Notes under the pieces: model-generated
Told to the model about the DNA's origin: nothing
Database searches by the model: none
What the model saw: only the letters and a program-made list of their open reading frames with translations
Part shown: one piece after another, positions 13,340 to 25,456 of the stretch
Layout: the number at the start of each line of letters is the position of its first letter
Numbering within the stretch: position 1 is the first letter of the stretch
Source: Thinopyrum elongatum
Taxonomy: Eukaryota > Streptophyta > Magnoliopsida > Poales > Poaceae
DNA: 64,000 nucleotides
Assembly (NCBI GenBank): GCA_011799875.1
Contig: CM022298.1
Location: forward strand, 197,088,076 to 197,152,075
Reading direction: 5' to 3'
Made by a program: the position numbers and the translations under genes

Positions 13340-14200
13340 TAACCATGGCAACACATGGACTATTGTAACCATGGTCCTGCTACCTGCTGTAGTGACCATG
13401 GGCCTCCTACGGGCCGTAGGATCCATGGGCCTTCTACGGGCTGTAGGATCCATGGGCCTTCTATGGGCCGTAGGATCCATGGGCCTTCTACGGGTCGTCT
13501 CATCAATTGGCCTTTTACGGGCCGTATAATCATTTCGCCAAACATGGGCCGTACTATTCATGGACCAATAACGGTCCACGAAATGGGCCGTAAACGGGCT
13601 AGAGTGGAAATCGTCTGTTTATGGCCCGACCATAACGGGCCGTTAATAGGCCGTATTTGATGACGCTATGAAAACAGCCCAACGTGTTAACGGGCCACAA
13701 TCGGGCCGACTGTAACCATGGGTTGAATTTGGCCCACAAGCGGAACAGGCCAGTAATGGACCGTAAGTAGCCGAATTCTGGAAATGAGACCAAGAATAAA
13801 TGGGCCATTAGAAGGCCGAAAGTTAACACGGGCTGGAAACGGCCTACGGAATAATGGGCCGTTAATGGGTATAAAGCGATACACTGTTCATTATGGGCCT
13901 GTTTCACCTCGGGGCTTTAATGGGCCCAGAGTTACAAAGGGCCTCGTATGAGCCGAAAGACGTCATGGGCCATACATGGGCCGGAAGTTACAACGGGATG
14001 GAATCATATTGGACGGCCCAGATGACGCTACTGGGCCTAATTCGGATAGGCCATAACGGGCCATGAGTTAGCGGGCTGTAAATGGGCTATATGCGAACAG
14101 GCCATTAACAGGCTTTCTGTGGGCTGGCCCACTACCTTTTGACCAAGTCAAACGGGCCGGCCTTTTCACCGGAATGGGCCTCTGTTGGGTCGTGCCACGT
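13340..14200 (+). repeat. GGGCC/GGCCGTTAA subterminal repeat region of element A
   Basis: Dozens of copies of short motifs such as ATGGGCC and GGGCCGTTAA recur irregularly on both strands. The equivalent regions of B are 30530-31550 and 35880-36680. In CACTA elements the subterminal repeats bind transposon-encoded proteins. The short frames full of RP/GP residues here are artefacts of the repeats. Confidence 0.8.
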
Positions 14201-14249
14201 GTCGACGTATCATAGGCGCCTCCGGTCCAATGAGTGGATGACATCTGTC

Positions 14250-14621
14250 CCAATGGTGAGCCGACACATGGTTCCTCTGGCCATTGAGAATTTTACACGT
14301 GGAAAATCCCCATTGGTCCGGGCTGTTAACGGGTTATCGGATCCAAATCGGAACCCGATAGCTTAATGGTGACCCGTTACGGTGGATGCCACATGTTGGT
14401 TACCATTGACGAAAGCACTTCCATGACGCACCATTTATCGTCATGGAAGTGGACACTTCCGTGATGATAATTTTGGTATTGTCATGGAACACTTCTACGA
14501 CAACACAGGTATGCCTATCTTGATTCTGTCATAAAATCGTCATGGATGTACATGCATGACAAAAAACGTGACCTACTATGACAAACACGTATCATCACGG
14601 AAGTGTATTTTTTTTGTAGTG
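14250..14621 (+). repeat. Right terminal region of element A
   Basis: This block matches the right end of B (about 36760-37116) and, inverted, B's left end (30102-30440). It contains repeated CACTTCCGTGATGAT-like words in both orientations and could fold on itself. It ends GTAGTG. Confidence 0.8.
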
Positions 14622-16060
14622 CACGTTCCCTCTCGAAACCATGAGCCTTCTTGAGAGAAGCTCTGTTTTGCAAGAAGCTTATACCAAAGCTTGTCCCAAT
14701 TCGGCCAAAAAATTTACCACAGCATGTTGGTGCCATGTCATGACACCATGCCAAGTTTCATGATTTTCAGGCGTGTTTTGGATTTAAAGGAATTAAAAAA
14801 AACCAAGTTTCACAATATTTTCGGCCGAGCCACGACGCCCAGATGTTTGAATTCCATTCCCATTTCTTGCATGGGACCTAGAAATTCACCCAAGGACACA
14901 CATGTGATTTTTCAACCAACTTTGGTGCACTGGAGCATGTGCTTGTAGTTCAAATTTGAATTATGCACATTAAATGCCCAAAAATTCAATTAATGTATAA
15001 AAATGTCCAAACGAACCCGGAATAATTCCAAAATTTAGCACGAAACTCCTATTTGGTCTAGGATGTGTGTGTAAAAAAATTAAGGCGGGAGAAGGCAGTG
15101 TATGTCGTTTCGCACACGGTGGTGACATGTTCCCTCTCGGAACCACAAGCCTTCTTGAGAGAAGCTTCGGTTTGCAAGAATCTTATACCAAAGCATGTCT
15201 CAATTCAGCCAAAAAATTACCACAGCTTGTTGGTGCCATGTCATGACACCATGCCAAGTTTCATGATTTTCAGGCGTGTTTTGGATTTACAGGAACTAAA
15301 AAACCAAGTTTCTCAATATTTCCAGCCAAGCCACGACACCCAGATGTTTGAATTTCATTCCCATTTCTTGCATGGGACCTATGAATTCACCCAAGGACAC
15401 ACATGTGATTTTTCAACCAACTTTGGTGCACTGGAGCATGTGCTTGTAGTTCAAATTTGAATTATGCACATTAAATGCCCAGCAATTCAATTAATGTATA
15501 AAAAAGGCTAAATGAACCCGGAATAATTCCAAATTTTAACACGACACTCATATAGTTCTATGTTGCCTATGTAAAAAATCAAGGGGGGAGGCAGCGTATA
15601 TCGTTTCGCACACAAAGGTGACACGTCCCCCCTCAGGAACCATGAGTCTTCTCGAGAGAAGCTCCGGTTTGCAATAAGCTTATACCAAAACTAGTCCAAA
15701 TGCGGCCAATTTTTTTACCACAACATGTTGGTGCCATGAAGTGACACCATGCCAAGTTTCATGATTTTCAGGTGAGTTTTGAATTTACAGGAATTTAAAA
15801 ACCAAGTTTCTCAATGTTCCCGGCCGAGCAACGACGCCCAGATGTTTGAATTTCATTCCCGTTCTTGCATGGGACCTATAAATTCACCCAAAGACACACA
15901 TGTGATTTTTCAACAAACTTTGGTGCACTAGAGCATGTGCTTGTAGTTCAAATTTGAATTATGCACATTAAATGCCTAGAAACTCAATTATGCATAAAAA
16001 TGCCAAACGAACCCGAAATAATTCCAAATTTAAACACGACACTCATGTAGTTGCATGTTC
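14622..16060 (+). repeat. Tandem array, three ~500-bp units
   Basis: Units begin at about 14624, 15127 and 15626 with a CGTTCCCTCTCG-like word and share long stretches, including AGTTCAAATTTGAATTATGC near 14947, 15449 and 15947. The last unit is degenerate or short. The array is related to the one in element D (51070-53740), which has the same period and several of the same words. It lies upstream of the B3-like gene. A frame of about 131 residues at 15065-15460 falls wholly within the repeat and is not maintained in the other units, so I do not call a gene. Confidence 0.9.
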
Positions 16061-16430
16061 ACAGTACATAAATGTTCTAGCAATTCAAACACCATCCTTT
16101 CCCTCCGTAACACCATTTTGTCTTTCAAAACATAATGAAAAAATCATGTATACCACAAACAGTTTACTAGCAAGAATCGTGTGGGATGCGATATAAAATA
16201 TCTTATCGCACCGTCTTGTCTGGCTAACGCAGGAAGCTTCGTCATCTATAGTCCACAGCCTGCGCTCTAACTATACTTGCGCGCCAATTTCTCGTAGCAC
16301 TGAGCAAAATTTTCTGCCACCGCGGAAATATCTATCTCCCCGTCCCCTCCCTCCCACCAAAAGCCACATTTCCACTGTTCCTCCTTGCTTTCCAAGTTCA
16401 AACCTTCACTGCTGCTTACTGCTAGCTCAG

Positions 16431-16612
16431 CCTCCTCGCTGGCGACCATTCTTCTTGCAGCGCCGCCTCCTCGCCGGCGACCCTTCTTCTTGCAGCGCCG
16501 CCTCCTCACCGGCGACCATTCTTCTTGCAGCGCCGCCTCCTCGCCGCCGACCCTTCTTCTTGCTGCGCGGCCTCCTCACCGCCGACCCTTCTTCTTGCTA
16601 CGCGGCCTCCTC
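16431..16612 (+). repeat. 35-bp minisatellite, about five units
   Basis: The unit is built from CCTCCTCGCCGGCGACC, then CTTCTTCTTGCAGCGCCG. Because 35 is not a multiple of three, every frame is open through it, which explains the overlapping Ala/Pro/Arg-rich frames here. It precedes the first plausible coding exon of the B3-like gene, so it is likely 5' untranslated or promoter sequence. Confidence 0.85.
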
Positions 16613-16780
16613 GATATGGTCAGGTAATCCACACCCCACCCACACCATCCTCCTCCATCCCCGCCCCACATGCCCCGACCGACGGCGCGACACCTTCCAC
16701 CAAAATCACTGGCCCCGTCCTCCAATTAAGCGCCGCCCACAGCCATTTTGCACACAGTATAACATGGAGCTCAGTGGCGT

Positions 16781-18014
16781 ATGGCCACAAAGAAGAAAAT
16801 CATGGCCGCACGCACGCACGAGGTCGCTATGGCTTCCATGCGTGCCGACCACCAGATCTTGGAGGAGCACCTCGTCTTCGAGGCCACCGTCGACACCGCC
16901 ACGCGGTTGTCTACTTTAAAATACAGTTCGTGCTGTTTTCTCAAGGCAACCGCCAGTGCCTTCTAGTGATTTGTCCTTTGTAATGTTAATATGCAATCTG
17001 ATGTTCAGTTAACAGTTTGGTCCTCTGAAATGTAATGTTCAGTTAATAGTTTGGTCCAACAATTGCTACATTTCGTAGTACTATTCTCAAGCATTCTTTG
17101 TTTTGTTAACTATCTTATCTTCTAGTACATGTTTCTATTCTGCAATGTCGTGCTCAGTTAACTGTTTTGGTTCATTTGGTCTGCTGTCCATTTAACTGTT
17201 TGGTTCAATTCTGCAATTTGATTTTCATTTGCTGTGGGTACAATTTTGTATTGTTATGCATGTGAGAAATAAATCGAATTTGGCTGTACTCAATACATAT
17301 TCTACTGATAGTATGGCAACTCTCAGTTAACCTGATCAAGATCTTCCTTATATGTGTTGCAGGGAAACAATGGGAGACACTGCGGTTTACCATCAAGGTT
17401 TGCTCGTTCATGATCCTTTCGCTAATAGCACATTATTGTGCAGTTGCAGGAATCATTATAATATTTAGGTTTCTTACAATTTGGTCTTGCACATGTAGGT
17501 CCTGCTGTCAGAGGCTTAGACCCACTGTTTGACCCATTTTGCATATGGGGAAATGAGATGTCCATGAATATCAGTCAAGTCAAGAATCTTAGAAAGATTG
17601 TTAGGACGAAGAAACTTGCGACGAATAACAGCAAGATCTTTGTTTGCACAATGAAGAAGACACCAGTCAACTATAGGATGGTACTAACTCTTTTACCTTG
17701 TTTTTACCCCTTGCACCATTTCAAATTTTATAACAATGATTTATGCATATCTTTGTTTTCAGTACTTTTCAAAGCAGTTCACCGATGATTACCTCTCAAA
17801 CCACCTGCATGGTCAAGAGGCGAGGAATGTATTCATTCAACACCCACAGTACAATATTGAAGTCTTCCCGAAGAGGACAAAGGTTGGGCGGGTAATTATC
17901 CATAGCCACTGGCCTAAAGTTGCAAGGACATTCAACATCACTGAAGGCTCAATATTTGCCTTCCGCTTTCGCAGTTTCCCAGATGAGATTCATCTGTCTA
18001 TTTACCGTGTGTGA
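16781..18014 (+). CDS. B3-like DNA-binding protein gene carried by element C
   Basis: Proposed exons: 16781 to about 16905 (starts MATKKK), about 17362-17399, about 17497-17679 and 17762-18014, mostly with plausible GT/AG borders. The third exon has a DPLFDPFCIWGNE motif and a basic stretch (KNLRKIVRTKK). The last has YFSKQFTDDYL, then FPKRTKVGRVII, W-P-K-V-A-R-T-F and EGSIFAFRF, ending in a TGA. The pattern of an F-x-K-Q-F start, a central W and a G-x-x-F-A-F-R-F strand resembles plant B3 DNA-binding folds. Elements E and F carry relatives. B3 proteins bind major-groove DNA; here the target could be the element's own subterminal repeats, which is inference. No premature stop is seen in the last two exons, but the start and small second exon are uncertain. 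Confidence 0.5.
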
Positions 18015-18374
18015 TGTTACTTTCCAAAGGTTTTCGATGTTTCATGTGAAACTTGGTGCTGTTGTGTAATGGCGTAACTGAGTGCTGACGCTATCTGATG
18101 TAATTCGATTATGAAATCCTGGTTGCCGTTATACGGATATGAAATATCTCGTGTATTTTATAAGAAATGTCAATTTGATTACTACATGGATTATCAATAG
18201 TAGGCTAATTACCCTGCTTATTGGGGTTTTCTATTGCAGACGTTTACTCAGACAACACCGTGCGCGATGAACTCAAACAACCCACACGGTTTCTAGAAAG
18301 TAGGCGTGTTGGATCAACTAACAATCACGCACGGCTTCCGGCAGAGAACTATTTGCGTTAGGCCACCTTGCACA

Positions 18375-18480
18375 AACGTTTCCACACAAAAAACTGTGTG
18401 TGATACACATACGAACGGAAATGTTTTTCTGGGATTCACCGTGTCGGATGTACATATGAACGGAAACGATTGGGTTTCGA
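18375..18480 (+). repeat. 45-bp subterminal repeats of element C (two units)
   Basis: GAACGGAAA words at 18413 and 18458 lie exactly 45 bases apart within repeated context (TGTGTGATACACATAC versus TGTCGGATGTACATAT). The same unit occurs five times in D at 56955-57180. A likely binding array for element-encoded protein. Confidence 0.75.
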
Positions 18481-18634
18481 TGCCTCGCCCGATCGCACAC
18501 GAGCTCATTTTGCCCCCTCCCGTGTGGCCGGAGGGACTATCCCCGACGGTTTCTGGGTCGTGTGGGAAGGACCCCCATATCGCACACACTCACTAGGCGA
18601 CGGTTTAAAACTCCGTCACGGAAGGGGGTAAAAA

Positions 18635-18664
18635 CCATTTGTATAGCACGTCTGTGCACCAGTG
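18635..18664 (+). repeat. Right terminus of element C
   Basis: TTGTATAGCACG, then CACCAGTG. Its inverse is close to the left termini at 23738 and 60753. Confidence 0.75.
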
Positions 18665-18853
18665 GATGTGCAGAATAGGTATCTCTGACATAGCTTTTTC
18701 AGGTCCAGAATTCCAGCTACCGGCAATCTCCCCCTTCATGTAAATCTTGCATATTAAGAGAGAAAAGGCGTTAGAATTGCTCCAAAAAGTGTTATATTGA
18801 TTAATAATACTATAAATAACAGTAGGAAAACATGATGCAAAATGGACGTATCA
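18665..18853 (-). repeat. First ~190 bp of the 3' LTR of G1
   Basis: Matches 22611-22799 closely in the same orientation. The rest of the LTR is displaced by element C. Confidence 0.85.
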
Positions 18854-20870
18854 ACTCCCCCAAGCTTAGACCTTGCTTGTCCTCAAGCGAAAGCCGATAT
18901 CGATAATCATGTCCACATGTTTAGAGAGAGAGAGAGAGGTGTCGATAAAAGAAAATACGGACATAGTAGCATCATGATCATTATTATAGCAGCAATAAAC
19001 ATTATCATACAACTTCTCATGAGCAAGTAACAATTCATCACAACATCAAAGTATAAGGCATAAACTTTCTTCAAAACTAACAAACTATGTTCTTAGTCAA
19101 CAATGCAATTGCAATTCATCATCTTTTCAGGAAGGGTCTCATGTCAGAGATTTTGTTTAGCAAGTCCACATACTCAACCATCATTTAGTCTTCTATGATT
19201 GCTAACACTCATAACATATATATGGAGCAAAAAGTTACAGCGAGACACATAGAAAGATAGGGGCTTATAAATTCGCCTCCCAACTTATTCACGTCAAGGG
19301 TGATGTCAACAATAATAACTCATGATCACTCATATCCAACCGGATATATATGCCTAGATCTTTCTGCACCACATGATGCTTGCAAAAGAGAAAAATAAAA
19401 AGGAATAGAGGAGAACACTATTGATTCTTGCATAAAAAGTAAATACATAAAAGTAAAAGATAGGCCCTTCGCAGAGGGAAGCAGAGGTTGTCATGCGCTT
19501 TTTATTTTTGGATGCACAAGCTCTTAATGCAAAGGAACGTCACATTATATTTCCCCTTGTGATAGCAACCTTTATTATGCAGTCCATCACTTTTATTTCT
19601 TTACCATCACAAGTTCATACAACGCTTATTTTCCCTTACAATAAAAGATCATACATATTTAGAAGTAATTTTTATTACCTTATGCACCGATGACAACTTA
19701 CATGAAGGATCTTATTCAATCCATAGGCAGGTATAGTGGACTCTTGTGACATGAAACTGGGTTTAAGGGTTTTTAGATGCACAAGTAGTATCTATACTTG
19801 GTGCGGATTTTTGGCTAGCAAAGATATTGGGCAAGCAACACATGTTGGAGGATCTATGTCAATATAACTTATATGTGAATATAAGAAAACATAAGTCATT
19901 ACGTTGCCTTCCTTGTCCAACGTCAACAATTTGGCATAAAATACTTAATGGGGCTCATAATCATAAAAGATGTCCAAGATAGTGTATTTGCATGTGAATC
20001 TTCTCTTCCCTTATTAATTCTTTCATGAATTAAATCATTGACCAATGCTATGTTTGTTAACTTTCAATAAATTTTACCACTTACACTTTTCCTTATGTAA
20101 TGTCATTACTTTCCATAAGATTAGCATATGATCTTTTTCATTATTTTCATTGCTAGGATTGAAACATAAAAGTAAAGTAGCAAAAAACTCAAACTACTCT
20201 TTATTATATAACTCTCAACTCGATTACATAGATAGATAGATCATACTAAACTTTTATTCAACTTAATCACGAAATAGCTAAGGATAAAAAATAAGTAAAG
20301 ATAATAAAAGTGATGGTGATACGATACCGGGGCACCTCCCTCAAGCTTGGCACATGCCAAGGGGAGTGCCTATAACCGTGTACTCAAGTTTCTTCTTCGG
20401 TGATGATGGTGGTGATGAAGTAGTGGGCTTGTCCTTCAGCCTTAGCAGGTACTCCAATCTATGGCTGATGCTCCAAAGGGCGATGTTTTGCTCCTCCAAC
20501 AAAATAACTTCACGAGTAAGATATGTATTCTGAACACAAACCATTTCAAAGACCCTTAGGGCTTCAAAGATCTCTCAGAAAAACAGCACGAAACAAGAAT
20601 AGAGCATATTTCTGCGATACGGTGGTCAAAACGTCCGTGAGTATATATAAAGAATTTTTATCTTGCAAAACAAGTAATCTAGAAGAAAACGGAGCCGGGA
20701 AGGCTCACGAGGGGCCCACAAGCCACCAGGGCGCGCCCTGGTGCCTCATGGGCACCTGGGTGGCCCCTCTGGTGTTCCTTATTTTTGTATTTTTATAATA
20801 TTCCAAAACTGACGAAAAACATTTTTATGGAATTTTTGGAGTCGGTTTACTTACCGTATCACGTCCCTCT
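18854..20870 (-). other. 3' internal region of G1 without a convincing gene
   Basis: AT-rich sequence between the integrase end and the polypurine tract. A reverse-strand frame at 20341-20544 (67 residues, with a KKLEYTVIGTPLGMCQA end) may be a remnant of the additional frame some Athila-type gypsy elements carry downstream of the polymerase gene. It is too short and degenerate to name. The remainder shows only scattered short frames. Confidence 0.55.
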
Positions 20871-20876
20871 TCCTCT

Positions 20877-23735
20877 TCAGGGTTCTGGAGTGTTCTGGAA
20901 GGTCTCTCTTATGTATTCCTTCGGTGTCATTGTTTGAATAATGTTAGTTTTAACATTAATAGGTGTACCTAGGATATAATGCTCAATTCTTTGCCCATTT
21001 ACCACCATCGGATTAGTGCCTTCGGCGTTATTGATCTTAACGGCTCCAGAACGATAAACTTCCTCAATGATATATGGTCCTTCCCATTTAGAGAGAAGTT
21101 TTCCTGCAGAAAATCTAAAATGAGAATTGTACAATAGAACATACTCACCCACTTTGAATTCCCGCTTTTGGATTCTTTTGTCATGTCATCTTTTAACTTT
21201 TTCTTTAAACAATTTGGCATTTTCATAAGCTTGGGTTCTCCATTCATCTAGCGAGCTAATATCAAATAACTTCTTTTCACTAGCAAGTTTCAAAATGATA
21301 ATTGAGTTCTTTAATTTCCCAATATGCTTTATGTTCTAACTCACGAGGTAAATGACATGCTTTTCCATAAACCATTTTATATGGAGACATACCCATAGGA
21401 TTTTTATAAGCAGTTAGGTAGTTTGACAGCAAGATAATTTGTAACGAGCAAGTAATAGTAACGGTAACAAAAGTGCAGCAAGGTAGCCCAATCCTTTTGT
21501 GGCAAAGGACAGGCTGGAACGGTATCTTATTATAAGTGAAAAGTTCTTGAGGGCACACATGAATTTCATTTAGTCACATTCATCATGTTGGTTTGATTCG
21601 CATCTGCTACTTTGGTAATATGGTATGTGGGTGGACTGGTGCTTGGGTGATGTTCTTACTTGAAAAAGCCTCCCACTAATGATTAACCCCCCTTGCAAGC
21701 ATCCGCAACTACGAAAGAAGAATTAAAATAAAATCTAACCATAGCTTTAAACATATGGATCTAAATCAGCCCCTTACGGAATAGCGCATAAACTAGGGTT
21801 TAAGCTTCTGTCACTCTAGCAACCCATCATCTAATAACTACTTGATAATGCATTCCCTTAGGCCCAAAGATGGTGAAGTGTCATGTAGTTGACATTCACA
21901 TAACACCACTAAGGGAATCACAACATGCATACCATTAAAATATCGAACGAATATCAAGTTCACATGATTACTTGAAACATGACTTCTCCCGTGTCCTCAA
22001 TAACAAAAGTAACTACTCACACAACATATTTATGCTCAAGATCATAGGAGTAATAAATATCATAATGGATCTGAACATTTAATCTTCCACCATATAAACC
22101 AGCTAGCATCAACTACAAGATGTAATCAACACTACTAGTCACCCACAGGTACCAATCTGAGGTTTTGATACAAAGATTGAACACAAGAGATGAACTAGGG
22201 TTTGAGATGAGATGGTGCCGTTGAAGATGTTGATGACGATTGGCCTCCCAAAGATGAGAGGGTTGTTGGTGATGACAATGGCTTTGATTTCCCCCTCCGG
22301 GAGGGAATTTCCCCCGATGGAATCGCTCCGTCGGAGGGCAAAAGTGCTCCTGCCCAAGTTTCGCCTCGAGACAGCAGCGCTCCATCCTGAAAGTCCTCTC
22401 CTTATTTTTTTCTAGGTCAAAAGACCTTATGTACCAGAAGATGGGCACCGGAGGTGGGACTGGGCCCCCACTACCCACCAGGGCACGCCTGGAGGGGGTG
22501 GCGCACCCTGGTGCCTTGTGGGCGCCTGGGTGCCCCCCTCTGGTGGTTCTTTTTCCCTTATTTATTATATATTCCAAAATGATTCTTCATAAAATTTCAG
22601 CTCATTTGGAGATGTGCAGAATAGGTAGCTCTGACATAGCTTTTTCAGGTCCAGAATTCCAGCTACCGGCATTCTCCCTCTTTGTGTAAACCTTGCATAT
22701 TATGAGAGAAAAGGCATTAGAATTACCCCACAAAGTGTTATAATGCATAAAAACACCATAAATAACAGTAGTAAAACATGATGCAAAATGGACGTATCAC
22801 AGTTCTATAGGCCAATAGTGCATCGTCAAGCTTCTTAGACCAATTCTTTCTAGATCTACTAACAGTCTTTTGCAAAATCAATTTTATTTCTCTATTGCTC
22901 AATTCAACTTGACCACTAGACTAAGCATGATAGGGAGATGCAATTCTATGGTTGACATCATATTTAGCAAGTAGTTTACGGAATGCACCATGAATAAAGT
23001 GTGAAACACCATCAGCCATTTAATATCTCGGGACTCCAAACCTGGGGAAAATAACTTCTTTAAGCATTTTAATAGAAGTGTTGTGATCAGCACTATTAGT
23101 TGGAATAGCTTGTACCCACTTAGTAACATATTCAACAACAACTAAAATATGTGTATACTCATTAGAGGAAGGAAAAGGTCCCATATAATCAAATCCCCAA
23201 ACATCAAATGGTTCAATAAAAAGTGAATAATTCATATGCATTTCCTCACGTCTACCAATATTACCAATTCTTTGACATTCATCACAAGATAAGACAAACT
23301 TACGAGCATCCTTGAAAAGACTAGGCCAATAAAAACCAGATTGTAATACCTTGTGTGCAGTTATGTCTCCCGCATGGTGTCCTCCGTAAGCCTCGGAGTG
23401 ACACTTCTGTAGGATTTGTTCCTGTTCAAGCTCAGGTATACAACGTCTAATAATACCATCTACCCCTTCTTTAGAAAGATGTGGGTCATCACAGAAGTAA
23501 TGTCTTAAATCAAAGAAAAACTTTTTCTTTTATTGGTAAGTGAAACTAGGTGGTATAAATTTAGCAACAATGTAATTAGCATAATCTGCATACCAAGGAG
23601 TATTGCGAGAAGCATTTATGACAACTAGTTACTCATCAGGAAAACTATCATCAATAGGTAGTAGGTCATCAAGAATATTTTCCAACCTAGACAAGTTATC
23701 AGCTACGGGATTCTCAGCTCCCTTCCTACCAGTAA
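20877..23735 (-). pseudogene. Gypsy pol fragment: RNase H tail and integrase
   Basis: Reading leftward from 23735: an RNase H tail with ENPVADNLSRLEN (about 23630-23700), then an integrase zinc-binding region with H-C, H-H and a C-D-E-C-Q-R motif (about 23240-23430). The catalytic core follows with WGFDYMGPF (first Asp, near 23200), ADGVSHF (second Asp, near 23010) and GQVELSNRE (Glu, near 22900). After the inserted LTR comes the C-terminal part with SPYKMVYGKACHLP and KWEGPYIIEEV. It is broken by a TAA near 23030, a TAG at 22921-22923, the LTR insertion and frame changes near 21250, so it cannot encode active integrase. Confidence 0.85.
21416..22799 (-). mobile_element. Solo LTR, shortened at one end, inside G1 integrase
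   Basis: Reverse-strand LTR beginning TGATACGTCCATTTTGC at 22799. It is flanked by cagtt at 21411-21415 and 22800-22804, consistent with a 5-bp target duplication, and it splits the integrase frame. The downstream end stops at a point equal to about 60430 in the LTR at 60299, so roughly the last 115-130 bp including the expected terminal CA is absent. Either the terminal deletion preserved the flank by chance, or the cagtt match is coincidental. Confidence 0.7.
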
Positions 23736-24697
23736 TACACTGGTACTGCGAGGTGCTATACAAACAGTTTTTAAACCCTTTCCACGATGACATTTTAAAC
23801 TGTCGCCTAGTCAGTGTGGGCGATAGGGGGGTCCTTCCCACACGACCCAGAAACCATCGGGGATAGGGAGTAGGAATGCATACATTTTCCAGAACAAAGC
23901 GTATGTGTTGCCCGCACATATCCCAATCGTGATTCTTCACACAACTGTTTGGGATATATCTAATATCCCAAACGCTCCATCCTTGCTACTCCTGTGTGCT
24001 GGCATTACCATCACAGTTGGACTTCTGTGGTTTTACATAATACCAGGCGCAGTCCAGGCATAGTCCATGCACGAGATTTTTCCAGGCACGTACCAAACTG
24101 GCTCTACGTTTATGATGCGCGCCACATCACAAACAATTCATGATTGTAAACCGTGTACGATAGGGCGACACTCACACACATTTAGTTTTCCTGCACCGTT
24201 TGTGATATTGTCTGACATCACACACACTTTGCAAACGGCAACTGTGTGCATGGTTACACACATTTCCTCTCTGTGAACCGTGTAGGATAATGATGTATAT
24301 CACACACGCTGTGCTTTATAGACCGTGTGCACTATAATGACCTGCAGAGTGTATTTTCACCCTAATTTAATTGCTGCTAATTAAAATTGTATCGAATTTC
24401 AGTTTGAAAGTAGGCTATAACTTCATTCATATCCATCAGGTTCAACAACCAATGCATTATTCGATTCACATGGACATATGTTCAAGAATTACATAAAAAA
24501 AAAGAATTACATAAGCACCAAATAAAGAATGATGTACCAGGGTTGTATACTTGTACTATTAAAGATGGTAAAGAAAGAGGCGAGAGACATTCTGGTTGCT
24601 GAACAAGGTGAAGCGGAATGCCCCTATTGTGCTCTCCTCGATGCAGAAGGCACGCACGACTCTAGTCCAACCCCTTGTGATGGTCGGCTGCCAATCA

Positions 24698-25456
24698 TGT
24701 CATGGTATTCTCGCATGAGTAGCCAGGGGGTACTGCATCACGGCAGATGCCACGGGGTGGCCTGAGGTGATGGCAAGACTGTAGTGGAATATCCGGTGGT
24801 TTACCCAGGTTTGGGGCTCTCCGGAGAGATAATACCCCTACTCCTGCATGTCTGAATATATATGCGGTATATGTCTGGCAGTACAGAGTTACTCCTGGAG
24901 CTGTATCTGAGATCAGTGCCGTGGGCATCTGACTTCGTATATGTGTGTGGCCGGAGTGAGCATGCATGCTCTTGTGGCCAAGTGTGGCCGTATGAGTGTG
25001 TGGAGTGAGTGGCTTGTCCATCCCCTTGGATGGATGGCTTAGTGCCCTTATATATGAGTAGTGGGTGTGTTTGGCTTGAGATGTAAGCTACAGTGAGTAG
25101 CTTACGTCTCAAGCCATGATTGCTTGAGAGCTAGGCTATGCTTGTCCCCTGGGGCATTTTATAAATCAATGCCCAGGGGACAAGGTACACTGTAGATGAT
25201 GTCGCGGTACGGCCATCTTGTCGGTGTCGGGTCGATGCAGCGGTTGACTCGTGTAGCAGGCCAGCTGGAGCAGCCGGACGGGGAGTCGGCCGGGCAGCCG
25301 GGTGGCAAGCCGGTCGGGGTAGTCGGATAGGGAGCCGTCTGGAGTGGCCGGGTGGCGAGCCGGCCGGAGCAATCGGACTGAGGGGCGTTGGCCGCCCCGA
25401 TGTTTTGAAGTGTCGTTTCGCCGTCTTGGGCCTACCCGGGGGTCATCCCCCCGACA
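24698..25456 (-). repeat. R1 LTR, left copy
   Basis: Matches 29011-29796 along its length. The left copy lacks a 27-base stretch near 24790 that is present in the right copy near 29113-29140. Confidence 0.85.

Larger units (their letters stand above)
3575..14621 (+). mobile_element. CACTA DNA transposon A (right terminus only, nested insertions)
   Basis: The right end is clear: the sequence finishes with a T run and GTAGTG at 14621, the reverse complement of a CACTACAAAAAAA start. Just inside it are segments matching the ends of element B (30102-37116). Inward of the end, 13340-14200 is packed with GGGCC/GGCCGTTAA motifs typical of CACTA subterminal repeats. The internal gene (3575-8833) and the tail match B through most of their length. 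No CACTAC start with the matching sequence exists upstream, so the left end is deleted or outside the window; 3575 is only the first coding base I can assign. A MITE (4749-5139) and a solo LTR (9013-13216) are inserted in it. It abuts the ~500-bp array of element C, so it probably jumped into C. Confidence 0.75.
14622..18664 (+). mobile_element. CACTG-ended CACTA-type element C, right part
   Basis: The right end at 18664 reads GCACCAGTG, the inverse of the CACTGGT starts at 23738 and 60753, with the same adjacent GTATAGCACG/CGTGCTATAC block. Inside are a ~500-bp tandem array (14622-16060), a B3-like gene (16781-18014) and subterminal repeats (about 18230-18600). The left side is cut off by element A at 14621, and C's left end is not in the window. 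On the right it interrupts a reverse-strand gypsy LTR, since 18665-18853 continues that LTR. The layout parallels the right half of element D. Confidence 0.7.
18665..23737 (-). mobile_element. Ty3/gypsy LTR retrotransposon G1, reverse strand, fragment (Fatima-like, inferred)
   Basis: On the reverse strand the order is RNase H tail, integrase, a long 3' internal region, polypurine tract and the start of the 3' LTR. The LTR begins TGATACGTCCATTTTGC when read from 18853 downwards, and the adjacent internal side (18854 up) reads AAGCTTGGGGGAGT on that strand, a polypurine tract. Element C cuts the LTR at 18664, and element F cuts the polymerase gene at 23737. A solo LTR is inserted in the integrase region (21416-22799). 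The rest of the element (gag, protease, reverse transcriptase, 5' LTR) is not in the window. Confidence 0.8.

Noticed and set aside
13235..13660. Frames rich in RRPMDPTA or GRRIHGPSTG repeats
   Set aside because: These are translations of the GGGCC subterminal repeats of element A, not a protein.
16385..16983. Frames of 80-154 residues across the 35-bp minisatellite
   Set aside because: The repeat length is not a multiple of three and keeps all frames open. The residue repeats follow from the DNA repeat.
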